Both the position numbers and the translations under genes were made by a program. A stretch of 35,698 nt of DNA, taken from contig JANBQS010000106.1 in NCBI GenBank assembly GCA_027577415.1, forward strand, positions 1 to 35,698, given 5' to 3'. How positions within the stretch are numbered: the stretch's first letter is position 1; the number at the start of each line of letters is the position of its first letter. Below, piece after piece: positions 19,483-28,808 of this stretch. The notes under the pieces are model-generated. The model saw nothing but the letters and a program-made list of their open reading frames with translations. It was not told where the DNA came from and ran no database searches. Origin of the DNA: Coemansia sp. RSA 922. Its lineage: Eukaryota > Kickxellomycota > Kickxellomycetes > Kickxellales > Kickxellaceae.

Positions 19483-20097
19483 TTGCAGTCATCCCCAGCT
19501 CAAGCCACGTTTCCTACTCGCTCACAGAGTGGAGAGACACACAGGCGACTGCGCCAGCTCCGATTACCGCCATTATGCTCCTCACAAACCTTTTTACTCC
19601 TCAAATGCGTGCGCGAAATAGCGACGAGCAACGCGGGCTTTCCACCCTTGTCTGTCCAAGTTGCGTTGGAGGCTCTCTCTTCTCTGCTCTCTAATCCCGC
19701 CCTTCTCTTGTTGAGTACTTGCCAAGTGATAATCCATTTTTGTGGAAAAAAGGCCGACTTGCCTGTCCTTCTATTTGACCTACGAACCTTGCAGCTCTCC
19801 CTGCACACCGCGTGTCTGCCTAAAGTTCACTCGGTCTGCTGATAAAAAAAGTGGCCTGCTTCTTCGTCCTCTTTTGGTCTCTCGATTCCCTACTCTTCCT
19901 ACACGGCACAAAGAAACTGGGCCCGGAACAAAGGACCCGTTTTGATTCTCTCTCTCCCCCCGCCACATTGTAAATCTTGCAAGCAGTTAACTCAATTCTT
20001 TCTCTCCTTCGTCTCTTGTCTACCCTTATTGTTTTTTATTCATCGCTAGTACTTTTAAGGCTTGTCGCTGGGCTCGCTCGCTATAGTTCATACATAC
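19483..20097 (+). promoter_or_regulatory. Pyrimidine-rich leader and promoter of the desaturase
   Basis: From about 19610 to the desaturase start codon at 20098 there is no ATG over roughly 490 bases, and the sequence is rich in CT runs (for example 19940-20030). This is what a long, scanned 5' leader would look like. No coding gene is evident. Confidence 0.45.
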
Positions 20098-21228
20098 ATG
20101 TCGCAGCGCTCATCCGCTAGCGCCACTCCGGCTGGTGCTGCTCTTCGCGACGATCCGCGGCACCCTCTCTACCTGGGCAAGTGGAAGCGGCCGACCAAGC
20201 CAGATCTCGAGGAATTTATCCACGACGACTTTGACGAGCCTCATCGTAAGCGCCAAAAGGCCATCCTGGCCAAGCACCCCGAGGTACGCCAGCTATATGG
20301 CAACGAGCCTCTGACGGCTGTAATTGGCACGGCCGCGGCCATAGTTCAGCTGGTAGCAGCATACTATGTCGGCTGTGTGTGGACAGGTCTGCACTGGTCA
20401 GTGGTAGTGGCGATCGCGTACTTTCTGGGCGGAACTGTGTCTGCGCTGTATGGCGTCATCATACACGAGGCGGGGCACAACTTGGTGTTCAAGTGGCCGT
20501 TTCTCAATCGGCTGACTGGACTGCTAGTCAATATGCCTATGGTCGTGCCTATCTCACAGTCCTTCCGTCGGTACCACTTGGAGCACCACCAGTTCCAGGG
20601 CGTCGAGGGCAAGGATCCCGATCTGCCTCTCGACTCTGAGATCCACTTGATTCACAACAACCCACTGCTGAAAACGCTCTGGGTGTTTTGCTACAGTGTC
20701 ATGTACGTTGTGCGTGGTATGGCGATGAATAAGCGGCCGCAGCGCTGGGAAATCGTCAACCTGGCGTTTATCGTGTGCGTGGACATACTCATCGTCCGCT
20801 ACATGTCCTTGCGCTCACTAGCGTATCTTGGAGTCTCGGTGTTTTTCGGGTATGGCATGCACCCGGGAGCCGCGCACTTTATCCAGGAGCACTATGTCTT
20901 CCGCGATGGACAGGAAACCTATTCGTACTATGGCTCGGGCAATATCTTTTACCTGAACATTGGCTTGCACAACGAGCACCACGACTTTCCTCAGATCCCA
21001 TGGACTCGGATATGGAAGCTGCGTCGAATTGCTACCGAGTTCTATGACCCGCTCTTCGCCCACACTTCGTGGATCTGGGTCATCGTTAACTTTATCGCTT
21101 CGCCCATGCTTGGTCCCCAGTCGCGGCTGGTGCGCCTGTACAAGGCGCACACATCGGGTCGGCGGGAATATCGCGTACCCATTGAATCATCTGATGCTAC
21201 GCCGGCTGTAAAGGCCAGTGCGCACTGA
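20098..21228 (+). CDS. Sphingolipid delta(4)-desaturase (DES1/DEGS family)
   Basis: The protein has 376 residues from the ATG at 20098. The frame is open further upstream, but only without an ATG. The N-terminal lipid-desaturase motif (HPLYLGKWKRPTKPDLEEFI) and the three histidine boxes fit the family: HEAGH (123-127), HLEHH (160-164) and HNEHHDFP (291 on), with several membrane spans between. It introduces the 4,5-trans double bond into dihydroceramide in the ER using O2 and cytochrome b5 electrons, giving the sphingosine backbone used for glucosylceramides. Fungi that make glucosylceramide have this gene, while baker's yeast lacks it. No intron is needed. A large inverted repeat lies 0.6 kb upstream. 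Confidence 0.94.
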   Translation: MSQRSSASATPAGAALRDDPRHPLYLGKWKRPTKPDLEEFIHDDFDEPHRKRQKAILAKHPEVRQLYGNEPLTAVIGTAAAIVQLVAAYYVGCVWTGLHWSVVVAIAYFLGGTVSALYGVIIHEAGHNLVFKWPFLNRLTGLLVNMPMVVPISQSFRRYHLEHHQFQGVEGKDPDLPLDSEIHLIHNNPLLKTLWVFCYSVMYVVRGMAMNKRPQRWEIVNLAFIVCVDILIVRYMSLRSLAYLGVSVFFGYGMHPGAAHFIQEHYVFRDGQETYSYYGSGNIFYLNIGLHNEHHDFPQIPWTRIWKLRRIATEFYDPLFAHTSWIWVIVNFIASPMLGPQSRLVRLYKAHTSGRREYRVPIESSDATPAVKASAH

Positions 21229-21343
21229 GACCATATAAAAAAAGGAGCAAGATAGCATGTATACCACCACAACTTGGTTATTCTTTATCGTCATGTTTAA
21301 ATAGTATTCTATAAGCTGCACACACATTATTTTTTTTACATGC

Positions 21344-21973
21344 TTACTCGTTCTTCTCAAAGATAAAGTCTACGAGCTTCTTGTAGGCGTTCTCAAGGTC
21401 GTCGTTGACAATCTTGATATCGCACGAGCCCTTCTGGTTTCCATAGTCGAGCTCGCTCTTGGCAGCGTCCAGACGCTTGAGAATGCTAGACTCATCATCG
21501 GTGCCACGGCTGCGCAGACGACGCTCAAGCTCTTCCTCAGAGGGAGGGGCAACAAAAACAAATCTGGCGCCCAAGTCAGTGTTCTTGACAGACTTTACCC
21601 CCTGCACATCAATGTCGAGAATACATATGCGTCCAGAGTCAGCTACGTCCTTGACGGCCTGTACGGTAGTTCCATACATGTTTCCGGAGAACTCTGCGTG
21701 TTCAATGAACTCCTTGAGCTCAATGGCGGCAATGAAGTCCTCGCGCGAAAGGAAATGGTAGTCGACGCCGTTGGTTTCGCCTGTGCGCGGCTTCCTAGTG
21801 GTGTTGGACACGCTGAACCCAAACTCGGTCGGGTACTCGGCAAACAGGCGCTTGAGCAGCGTGCTCTTGCCAGTGCCAGAGGGTCCAAATACGACGATAG
21901 GCTTTTTGGAGGGGAGAGACATTGTCGACAGATGGCGAATAAAAGAAGTGGCACGCAGTGCAATAAAGGTCAT
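21344..21973 (-). CDS. GUK1: Guanylate kinase
   Basis: It phosphorylates GMP or dGMP with ATP. The P-loop (GPSGTGKST) and family motifs (TTRKPRTGE, GVDYHFLS, GNMYGTT, ILDIDVQGVK) are all present. From the ATG at 21922 the protein is 192 residues (MSLPSKKPIVVFG), close to the usual length. An in-frame upstream ATG at 21973 adds MTFIALRATSFIRHLST, a basic, Ser/Thr-containing, acid-free segment like a mitochondrial presequence. The upstream ATG has T at -3 (poor context), while the second has A-type context (GACAATG). Both forms may therefore be made, one for mitochondria and one for the cytosol. The enzyme identity is secure, and the dual start is an inference. Confidence 0.95.
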   Translation of the reverse strand: MTFIALRATSFIRHLSTMSLPSKKPIVVFGPSGTGKSTLLKRLFAEYPTEFGFSVSNTTRKPRTGETNGVDYHFLSREDFIAAIELKEFIEHAEFSGNMYGTTVQAVKDVADSGRICILDIDVQGVKSVKNTDLGARFVFVAPPSEEELERRLRSRGTDDESSILKRLDAAKSELDYGNQKGSCDIKIVNDDLENAYKKLVDFIFEKNE

Positions 21974-22510
21974 ACAAATTCAGAAACCGAAGAAATCGCA
22001 AAAAGGCAAAAAAGGGACGTTGGACCGTTTTCGCCTCGACAACATACCATCATCTTGATCACCGATCCTTGATCACAGGGCTTTTGTTAATTTTTGCTAG
22101 GAGGAAGGCTATCACGGATATGGTGTAAGGCATCCAAGCCGTAATCAGCCTTTCAATTCCACTATCGAAGCCATCACAAAATATTATTTTTTGCGTACGT
22201 ATTATTTAACGACAGGGATGGATTCGCGACCGCATCCAACGAACGGACAACTAGCTGAATCCATCCACGGAATTTTTTTGGCTATTGGATACGCATTTAG
22301 CACCTTTGGCATGCGCCATTCGAAATTTGCATAAAGATTCAAATTCCAAATGGCGTAGACCAATTTGCTGGTCTAAAAACTGTTCCACCCGCCGACGACA
22401 TCGCTTGCTCCGCCAACAGCGTATTATAACACCCTACTAACTACCTGGCCAAAATTTTTTGTATTAATCTTTTTTTCATGAAACGCTATAGTATCCGAGC
22501 ACGATACAAA
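21974..22510. promoter_or_regulatory. Divergent promoter between guanylate kinase and uS7
   Basis: It contains an imperfect dyad, 22315-22329 against 22340-22354, matching at 13 of 15 bases (GCCATTCGAAATTTG and its partner, 10-base spacer), about 160 bases before the uS7 start. Further upstream is a cluster of GGATGG/CATCCA elements (22214-22270). Both types recur in the eL43 intron. Another in-frame ATG at 22478 precedes the chosen uS7 start. No gene here. Confidence 0.55.
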
Positions 22511-23116
22511 ATGAACTCTGTTCTGCCCGCCGAAGCCCGCTCCGAGACCGCTGGAATCCGCCTGTTCAACAAGTGGAGCTTTGAGGATGTCGAGATCAAG
22601 GACATCTCGCTGACGGACTACGTTCAGGTGCGTAACCCCGTGTACCTGCCTCACACTGCTGGACGTTATGCCGCGCGCAAGTTCCGCAAGGCCCAGTGCC
22701 CCATCGTCGAGCGTCTGACCAACTCGCTCATGATGCACGGCCGTAACAACGGCAAGAAGCTGATGGCCATCCGCATTGTCCAGCACGCTTTTGAGATCAT
22801 CAACCTGCTCACCGATCAGAACCCCATTCAGATCCTCGTTGATGCTATTATCAACACCGGTCCCCGTGAAGACGCCACTCGTCTGGGCTCCGGCGGTACC
22901 GTCCGTCGCCAGGCCGTCGATGTGTCGCCTCTGCGTCGTGTCAACCAGGCTATTGCCCTGTTGACGATCGGTACCCGCCAGGCTGCCTTCCGTAACGTCA
23001 AGACCATTGCTGAGTGCCTCGCTGACGAGCTCATCAACGCCGGTAAGGGATCGCCCAACTCGTATGCTATCAAGAAGAAGGACGAGCTCGAGCGTGTTGC
23101 CAAGTCTAACCGTTAA
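22511..23116 (+). CDS. RPS5: 40S ribosomal protein uS7 (S5)
   Basis: The protein has 201 residues from the ATG at 22511 (ACAAAATG). It begins [19 protein letters not shown], which aligns in length with animal S5 up to the conserved FNKWS segment. An in-frame ATG at 22478 would add 11 residues that have no counterpart. Conserved segments include [43 protein letters not shown] and [17 protein letters not shown]. uS7 binds the 3' domain of 18S rRNA in the small-subunit head near the E site. No coding intron is present, unlike eL43. Confidence 0.97.
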   Translation: MNSVLPAEARSETAGIRLFNKWSFEDVEIKDISLTDYVQVRNPVYLPHTAGRYAARKFRKAQCPIVERLTNSLMMHGRNNGKKLMAIRIVQHAFEIINLLTDQNPIQILVDAIINTGPREDATRLGSGGTVRRQAVDVSPLRRVNQAIALLTIGTRQAAFRNVKTIAECLADELINAGKGSPNSYAIKKKDELERVAKSNR

Positions 23117-23225
23117 AGTGTATTTAGCGGAAGCTTTTATATTCTGTGTCTATCGAATGTGTCTTTTAAGATAATACACTTCAAAGTCAACAGATCATGT
23201 ATTGCTACAAAATAATGTAAATAGT

Positions 23226-24719
23226 CTAGTAGCGGCGGTGCTGGCCTCGGACTGCCGCAGTAGGTATCTGCTGAGGGCGAGAGTGGTAACCGCCACCAGT
23301 ACTCCGACCAGACTTGCTTGCGCTGTTTGCGTAGTCTCTGTTTGCGTAGTCTCTGTTCGGCCGCCTGCTAGCAGAGGTGCTCGCGGAGTTGTTGCCCGAG
23401 GAGTTCTGGTGGTGACGACTGCCGCTACGCGAGTCATGATGGCCGCCACTGGTATGATGGCCGCCACTGGTATGACGACTGCCACTGCGCGAGTCTTGCC
23501 CACCAGCATGAGGACGACGTGGTCCATATCCATGTTCTCTTCTACGATCTTCACGGTTCTGGTGGCCATCATGGCTTCCACTATTCAGGCGGCTACTATC
23601 AAAGTGGGCAGGGCGCTGGGACTCTGAGACGTGGATCATCTTTCCCGGACAGTTGGCCGACCCAAAAGCCGTATCGCCCTGATACGCCAGGGCGCCCTGC
23701 GACCTAGGCATCTGACAATCGTCGCCAAAGTGACCACGAGCAGCACAGTTGTAGCACCACGCAATAACGTCAGAGTGCTCTGGACGGGGGCTGGTGTACA
23801 CGTAGCGGCGCCAAATAGTCGTGCATTCCTCCGTATGGTGCGTGCGCGAATTGCACCGGTCACAGCCGCGCGCCCGCGGGGCACCGGAGCGCTGCGGGCA
23901 CTCGCTAGAAATATGGCCGCGCATATTGCACACATAACACACGTTGCCCGTCTGCTTGCAGTCCTTGGACAAGTGTCCGTCTTTACCACATGTCATACAC
24001 GTCATGGTGGTGCAGGCTTTGGCCATATGGCCGGGACGATGGCATTTGCGGCATATGATTTCCTTCTCCTCCATAAAGTAGCGGTTACGGCCCTGTATCT
24101 CCGCTTCGTCGAGGTACCCGTATTCATCGTCGTCGGGGTCGCCAGCGCGTACTAATACCGGGTGGGTCGAGATGCCGGGCGAAGTCAGCTGGAGCGAGTC
24201 AATCTGGATATGGTGGTGCTCCATTGCTTCGCCCTCAGGGTGCCTTACAGGCGTGGCTAGCCCGGTGCTAGTCACGCTGTCCAAGTAGCTGTCGACAGCC
24301 ATGTCATCCTGCGTGTTGAACGACACATCGCGGATACTCACTGCAGGGCCGTTTTCTTCGTCAGAAACCGTGGCTGATCTATATGGCTTTACCACAGTAA
24401 CAGAAATTGACTCTTCATCAGAAGCCTCTCTGGGCTTGATAAAATCGGCTGAACTGTGGACCTTACGGCGCTTCTTCTCTATTTGGTATTTACTTTCGCT
24501 ACTATCACTGTCATCTGCCTCGATACGTGTGCGCGCTAACGGCGATTTGGTCTGTTGTGTGGGTGTCGGGGCGGCGGTGTTGGATTGGTAGTATATGTGG
24601 CTGAGAATCTTTTCTTCCGTGTCGCTATCTATAGCATCGGAGGCACTGTCCTCTTCAACGCTGGGGTCTTCTCTGTACAATTCGTCCTCGTAGGTGTCTC
24701 CAAAGCCAGCGCCGTACAT
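23226..24719 (-). CDS. Air1/Air2-like CCHC zinc-knuckle protein (TRAMP RNA surveillance)
   Basis: The product has 497 residues from the ATG at 24719, the only ATG before the conserved region. The N-terminal half is acidic and low in complexity. Five zinc knuckles (CX2CX4HX4C) follow in a row: CRKCHRPGHMAKAC, CMTCGKDGHLSKDC, CYVCNMRGHISSEC, CDRCNSRTHHTEEC and CYNCAARGHFGDDC. The IWRRYVY segment between knuckles 4 and 5 is a hallmark of Air proteins, where it contacts Trf4/5. Air1/2 deliver RNA to the Trf4-Mtr4 polyadenylation complex for nuclear exosome decay. The C-terminal tail is rich in Arg, Gly, Ser and His with short tandem repeats. The gene converges on uS7 with 109 bases between stops. 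Confidence 0.88.
   Translation of the reverse strand: MYGAGFGDTYEDELYREDPSVEEDSASDAIDSDTEEKILSHIYYQSNTAAPTPTQQTKSPLARTRIEADDSDSSESKYQIEKKRRKVHSSADFIKPREASDEESISVTVVKPYRSATVSDEENGPAVSIRDVSFNTQDDMAVDSYLDSVTSTGLATPVRHPEGEAMEHHHIQIDSLQLTSPGISTHPVLVRAGDPDDDEYGYLDEAEIQGRNRYFMEEKEIICRKCHRPGHMAKACTTMTCMTCGKDGHLSKDCKQTGNVCYVCNMRGHISSECPQRSGAPRARGCDRCNSRTHHTEECTTIWRRYVYTSPRPEHSDVIAWCYNCAARGHFGDDCQMPRSQGALAYQGDTAFGSANCPGKMIHVSESQRPAHFDSSRLNSGSHDGHQNREDRRREHGYGPRRPHAGGQDSRSGSRHTSGGHHTSGGHHDSRSGSRHHQNSSGNNSASTSASRRPNRDYANRDYANSASKSGRSTGGGYHSRPQQIPTAAVRGQHRRY
23325..23354. repeat. Tandem 15-bp duplication inside the Air-like gene
   Basis: Two perfect adjacent copies of GTTTGCGTAGTCTCT encode a repeated RDYAN pentapeptide in the tail. 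A similar 18-base duplication at 23441-23476 encodes repeated HTSGGH units. Confidence 0.85.
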
Positions 24720-24884
24720 ACTCCGGTAGTAATAAACAAAATGAGGAAAATGTAAATTAATTTGAATTTTTGTGGAAAAGAAAAGGGAAAAAAAATTGTG
24801 CAGAAATTTTTCCTCCACAAAATTAGCTGGATTTGCCCTACCGATAGACCGTCACGTGGTTGGATGTTTGCAAAAGTCAAAGTT

Positions 24885-25850
24885 CTATACTTTGGCACTG
24901 GCATTAACTCTGTTGTACATGCGTTCAAGTACAGGCCAGTACAGATCCTGACTATACTTGTATGTCCAGTCCCCACCAGCCTCCAACTGAAGCATACGCG
25001 GGTCAACAAGCTCCCTAATATCAACCCAGTCACCGTCCCTACGTCCCTTCCTCTTCAGACCCTTGGCATCCACAAACGCGATCTTGCTCTTCGTCACTGG
25101 GTCAATAAACGGGGCGACAAGGCGATAAAACATGACAAAGTATGCCGGCGGGCTGAGCACTAGGGCCCTCCCCAGTCTATCCGGATAATGTTTCTCCAAA
25201 ACATTAAGGAATTCGCGTGCCGTCGACAGGGGCACGGTGCGCGCCAGCGGAGAAAACTGAGAGGCATCGATGACGATGGTTAGCTTGGTGACGCCGGGCG
25301 GCATCGACCGGATAGCCTGCTCCATGGTGAATACTATGTAGCGGAGGTGCTCAGCGGCGTCGCTGGTGTTCTCGAGGTGCGGGAACATGTAGAGGAGCGG
25401 CCGGCCTCCCTGGTCATACCCGTTGATGTACATTTTGCCTGTGGCTCCCTCGCCGCGCATCGAGGCGGGTGTTATCGCGTGTGGTCGGTATGTGGAGTGC
25501 CACTCTAGCGTGTCGCGCAAACGCACCATGGCTTGCTGTGAGTCGCCTTTGCAGGCGCGTAGGTAGATTAGGATACGTGAAGCGGTTAGCCATGCTGGCG
25601 CATCGAATAGAAGACCGTCGTCCGTGGGCTCAGCCGGGAGGTCGGCAAGGAGCTTGGCGCGTTGCATGTTGACCAGGTCTATGGCCTGCTGTTCTTCGGG
25701 AGTCGCCTCTGGCGTATGCTCGACGGGCATGTCTGGGGAGGGCTCTAAGCGCGGAGTAAAGTCATACACGACTGGTGGTTTCTCTACTACCGCCGTGTCC
25801 TCGGATATAGCCGGTTTCCGACCAAGCAGACCAGAGAGGAACGCAGACAT
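24885..25850 (-). CDS. CRAL-TRIO (Sec14-like) lipid transfer protein
   Basis: The protein has 321 residues from an ATG at 25850. After an acidic, Pro-rich N terminus comes the helical CRAL-TRIO N region (ASRILIYLRACKGD, LEWHSTYRP). The lipid-binding domain follows, with GRPLLYMFPHLENT, LTIVIDASQFS, the gate-like segment HYPDRLGRALVLSPPAYF and VAPFIDPVTKSKIAFV. These are typical of Sec14-family phosphatidylinositol/phosphatidylcholine transfer proteins that present PtdIns to kinases. There are no membrane segments and no signal peptide. The Air-like gene follows in the same direction 165 bases downstream. Which yeast paralogue (Sec14, Csr1 or Sfh) it matches cannot be decided by eye. Confidence 0.9.
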   Translation of the reverse strand: MSAFLSGLLGRKPAISEDTAVVEKPPVVYDFTPRLEPSPDMPVEHTPEATPEEQQAIDLVNMQRAKLLADLPAEPTDDGLLFDAPAWLTASRILIYLRACKGDSQQAMVRLRDTLEWHSTYRPHAITPASMRGEGATGKMYINGYDQGGRPLLYMFPHLENTSDAAEHLRYIVFTMEQAIRSMPPGVTKLTIVIDASQFSPLARTVPLSTAREFLNVLEKHYPDRLGRALVLSPPAYFVMFYRLVAPFIDPVTKSKIAFVDAKGLKRKGRRDGDWVDIRELVDPRMLQLEAGGDWTYKYSQDLYWPVLERMYNRVNASAKV

Positions 25851-26849
25851 GATAGTTTTTACGGAATTTAGCTAGATTGCAGAGACAAAAAGTGTAAAGG
25901 TGGAATACAACAAAGGTGAAAACAGAAGAACTAAAGATTGACGAGAAAGCTTGGCTCTCCAGCAATGCCAATCTGATCGCCAGCAGCCGTTTCCTGCACG
26001 TAGCGACAGATCTGCAAGATAGGTGGAGGCGTATTTTAGCTGTCTAGTCGCCCATGATCTCACTCGAGCCGAAACATCTATCTTTGCCATGCTTTCAGAG
26101 TATTCCGGCATTACAGCTAGTGACACAGTTAAAGACCTCAGAGGTAGCTTATGAGAGTATTACTGAGTGTTATTGAAGGAACCCTCCCATCCGATTTTTT
26201 TGTCAACGGGTACTTCTCTTCCTTTAGAATATTCGGACTGTTACATTTGAAACAACGTTCCAAGTTAACCTACATATAATTCAGCACCAGGACAAGCAAG
26301 ATACACCACCAGTACTGGCGTCAGTAGGTATGTTTCTTTCCGCAGCAATTATCTAAAGACTCATACCTTTACATAATTAGAAATAAGTGGTGTAGACGTT
26401 GCATATGGCCCCCTTTTGAGCCTCTTCAGAAAATAAAAATGCTGCCACAATAAATGAGCCAACTGGCACTTTCTGAATGTCAGCTGTTTTTTTTGTGTGC
26501 CCCAATTGCTCGGCTTTCCTTCATCTTTCACGGCTAGCTCTACCCCCGTTCACAATCATCAAGCCTGGTGGTCGAACAGGAACGAAAAAGAACAATTGCC
26601 GCGTGTCTGCACGTCGCTCCAAGATGTGCACGTCTCATGTCTCTGGGCCGAAGAAGGGTATGTGGCGTTGTCTGTGGGGTGTGGCAATAATTTTTTTGCA
26701 CACAGTACTCCTTTGCCCAGAGTACATAAGCAGCACCCTTATCCCTCCCCCATCCATCCCTCAGCTTTTTTTCGTTCACTCCATTAAATATTCATATACC
26801 TCGCTCAAACAATTAACCACGCCTTTTTTTGCCTTCTTCTCTGTGCTTT
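25851..26849. other. Divergent intergenic region, Sec14-like to heptad-repeat gene
   Basis: About 1 kb with no convincing gene. Open frames at 26477-26875 overlap low-complexity C/T-rich sequence leading to the next gene and lack family features. Confidence 0.45.
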
Positions 26850-27484
26850 ATGGACACCAAAAACAACATAAGTGATGTCCCTAACCCAGTGCAGGGCGAG
26901 GGTCAAAATGTAGCTTTAGAGTTAATGTTGAAGATACTCGCCGAGAAAAGCAACGTTATCGCACAAAACGAGAGCAAATTTATCGCCCAGGAGCAACTCA
27001 TCGCCAAGCAAAAGAAAGCAATCGCTGAGCAGGATAAAGACATTGCCGAGCAGGAGAAAACTATTACCGAACAAAAGCAAACCTTTGCCAAGCATGATAA
27101 AATCTTTGCCAAGCAGAAGAAGACCTTTGCCTTTCAGCAGAAAACCTTTAACCTGCAACAGAAAACCATCACAAAGCAGCAGCAAGCCATCATCCAGCGA
27201 GATAAAACCATCATTGAGCAGGAGAAGACCATCGCCAAGCAGGATCAGATCATCGACGAACATGTCCGCTTATGTGAAAATATGTTGCCAATTGTAAGAG
27301 CTATCGCGCTATTGCTGCTCCTGCCCCTGCCGCTGCCGCTCCCATCACAGATATGCGCGTTAAGATTGAGAAGGTTTCTCCTCCCACTGTAGTTCAGGAG
27401 GGAGAAGACAGGGCTCTGCCCAATGAGCCACCAGAGCCATCGCGGGCTTCCAAGCGTCAGAGAACCAACCATCAGGGTGGCTAA
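26850..27484 (+). CDS. Heptad-repeat protein of unknown function with a frame switch near its 3' end
   Basis: It starts at ATG 26850 (MDTKNNISDVPNP). From about 27000 to 27272 the protein is a chain of perfect seven-residue units of the type [I/F]-A-x-Q-x-K-T, encoded by 21-base units. The frame then runs into a Leu/Pro-rich tail ending at 27392, but another frame downstream reads like real protein (MRVKIEKVSPPTVV, then an acidic stretch and SRASKRQR, a likely nuclear signal) to TAA at 27482-27484. They can be joined in frame by an intron 27274-27350 (GTGAAA...CACAG, 77 bases, 185 residues) or by 27294-27364 or 27294-27370 (donor GTAAGA). A true frameshift is also possible. No family is recognised. 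Confidence 0.6.
27000..27272 (+). repeat. Thirteen consecutive 21-bp coding repeats
   Basis: Consecutive 21-base units such as ATTGCCGAGCAGGAGAAAAC(T) diverge at third positions but keep the heptad register exactly, with Ile or Phe at one position and Gln three residues later in nearly every unit. This suggests old tandem amplification under protein-level selection. Confidence 0.85.
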
Positions 27485-28175
27485 AGTGGGTGCAACGAGT
27501 GACTAGTACAAAACCTGCGACTTTCAAGATGAGGATGTCACAAGTGAACATCTTTCTTGTTGTCATTAGGCCATCTATTAAAAAAGTAAAACGTCCAATA
27601 AATTTAAATAAATTCAATCTATTATATATTTATTTCCATTGCTTGCGCCTCAGTAAGGACTATTGTTGCTATTTTGAGCATACTGTGATATGTGTAGTGG
27701 TTGTGACAGAGATATATCCAAATTTCACAATTCATTTACGACAATATCAAAATAATCCTTCGAGTTAGGCAGAGCACGCAATATAAACCACGATATCGGT
27801 GTTTGCTATTCTGGAAGAGAGCGAGTTTGAAACTGTCTCATACGACTAATGTCACAAGTTTAATTTGTGTATTCGTTTATCGCGTAACCAGACATTTTTA
27901 ATCTACGCGCAGGTTTATTAAACTCTAATTATACGGCTGTCGGATGAACATGCCAGTATTCGCTAATAGTGGTTACTAGAAGATGGCATTTAGCCCCATG
28001 CTTCTCCATTCTCTCTCTTTCTCTCGCTGAGTCATTTGATCAATAAATATCCCTGTGAAGTGATCAACTAAAATCTGATTTACGCTGATGATGATTACAT
28101 CGTGGGAAATGGCGATAAAACGGAAATACAACTTCTCTACTCTTTACTCTTTCATTTAATTTTATTATTTTTACA
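27485..28175. other. A/T-rich intergenic region
   Basis: About 690 bases, strongly A/T-rich, with only short open frames that read as noise. It includes the promoter of the isochorismatase-like gene. No structured RNA recognised. Confidence 0.5.
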
Positions 28176-28793
28176 ATGTCTCTTGTAGCTAAACGTTCAC
28201 TAGGTAGACTTTCGATAAAGTCGACAGCATTTTTGCTCTGCGATGTTCAGGAAAAGTTCCGCTCAGGTATCCATGCCTTTGAGTCCGTTGTCCAGGTGTC
28301 GCAGAAAATGTCTGCTGCTTCCAAGATTCTACAAATCCCGCTCCTAGTCACCGAACAGTACCCACGCGGCCTAGGCGCTACCGCCAGTGAGATCCCCATT
28401 GACCATGCTGTCATCAATGAGGCCAAGACCAAGTTCTCTATGATGACACCCGGAGTTACGGCCAAGCTAGAGGAACTACAGACCAAGTCCGTGGTACTCT
28501 ACGGCATAGAGGCCCATGTCTGTGTTATGCAGACATGCCTAGACCTTTTGGACCTGAACTTTGACGTCCACGTTTTGGCTGACGGTGTATCGTCTATGAA
28601 CTATCCGGAGGCTGATATAGCACTAAAGAGAATGGCACTATGTGGCGCTCACGTAGTTAGCTCAGAGTCGGTTATATTTCAACTAACAAATGACTCGAAA
28701 CATCCGAATTTCCCCGCTATCAGAGACCTGGTAAAGGAGCATCAAGAAGCAGGACGTCAGAACAAACTCTTATTTAAAACCGCACAACTTTAA
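28176..28793 (+). CDS. Isochorismatase-domain hydrolase (ISOC1/ISOC2-like)
   Basis: The protein has 205 residues and closely resembles animal ISOC2. The expected catalytic residues of the cysteine-hydrolase family are present: Asp in LLCDVQEKFR, Lys in AKTKFSM and Cys in YGIEAHVCVMQT. Other family segments are LLVTEQYPRGLGAT and HVLADGVSS. ISOC2 homologues are often mitochondrial, and the N terminus here (MSLVAKRSLGRLS) is basic and compatible with import. The physiological substrate is unknown. True isochorismate is not an expected fungal metabolite, so the name refers to the fold. The stop codon lies 15 bases from the stop of the convergent Med23 gene. Confidence 0.92.
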   Translation: MSLVAKRSLGRLSIKSTAFLLCDVQEKFRSGIHAFESVVQVSQKMSAASKILQIPLLVTEQYPRGLGATASEIPIDHAVINEAKTKFSMMTPGVTAKLEELQTKSVVLYGIEAHVCVMQTCLDLLDLNFDVHVLADGVSSMNYPEADIALKRMALCGAHVVSSESVIFQLTNDSKHPNFPAIRDLVKEHQEAGRQNKLLFKTAQL

Positions 28794-28808
28794 AATAAAA
28801 CCCCACTT

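Noticed and set aside
26477..26849. Possible gene with a CPNC motif just before the heptad-repeat gene
   Set aside because: The frame runs through C/T-rich leader sequence. The single CxxC is not followed by a partner pair, and the frame overlaps the start of the better-supported gene.
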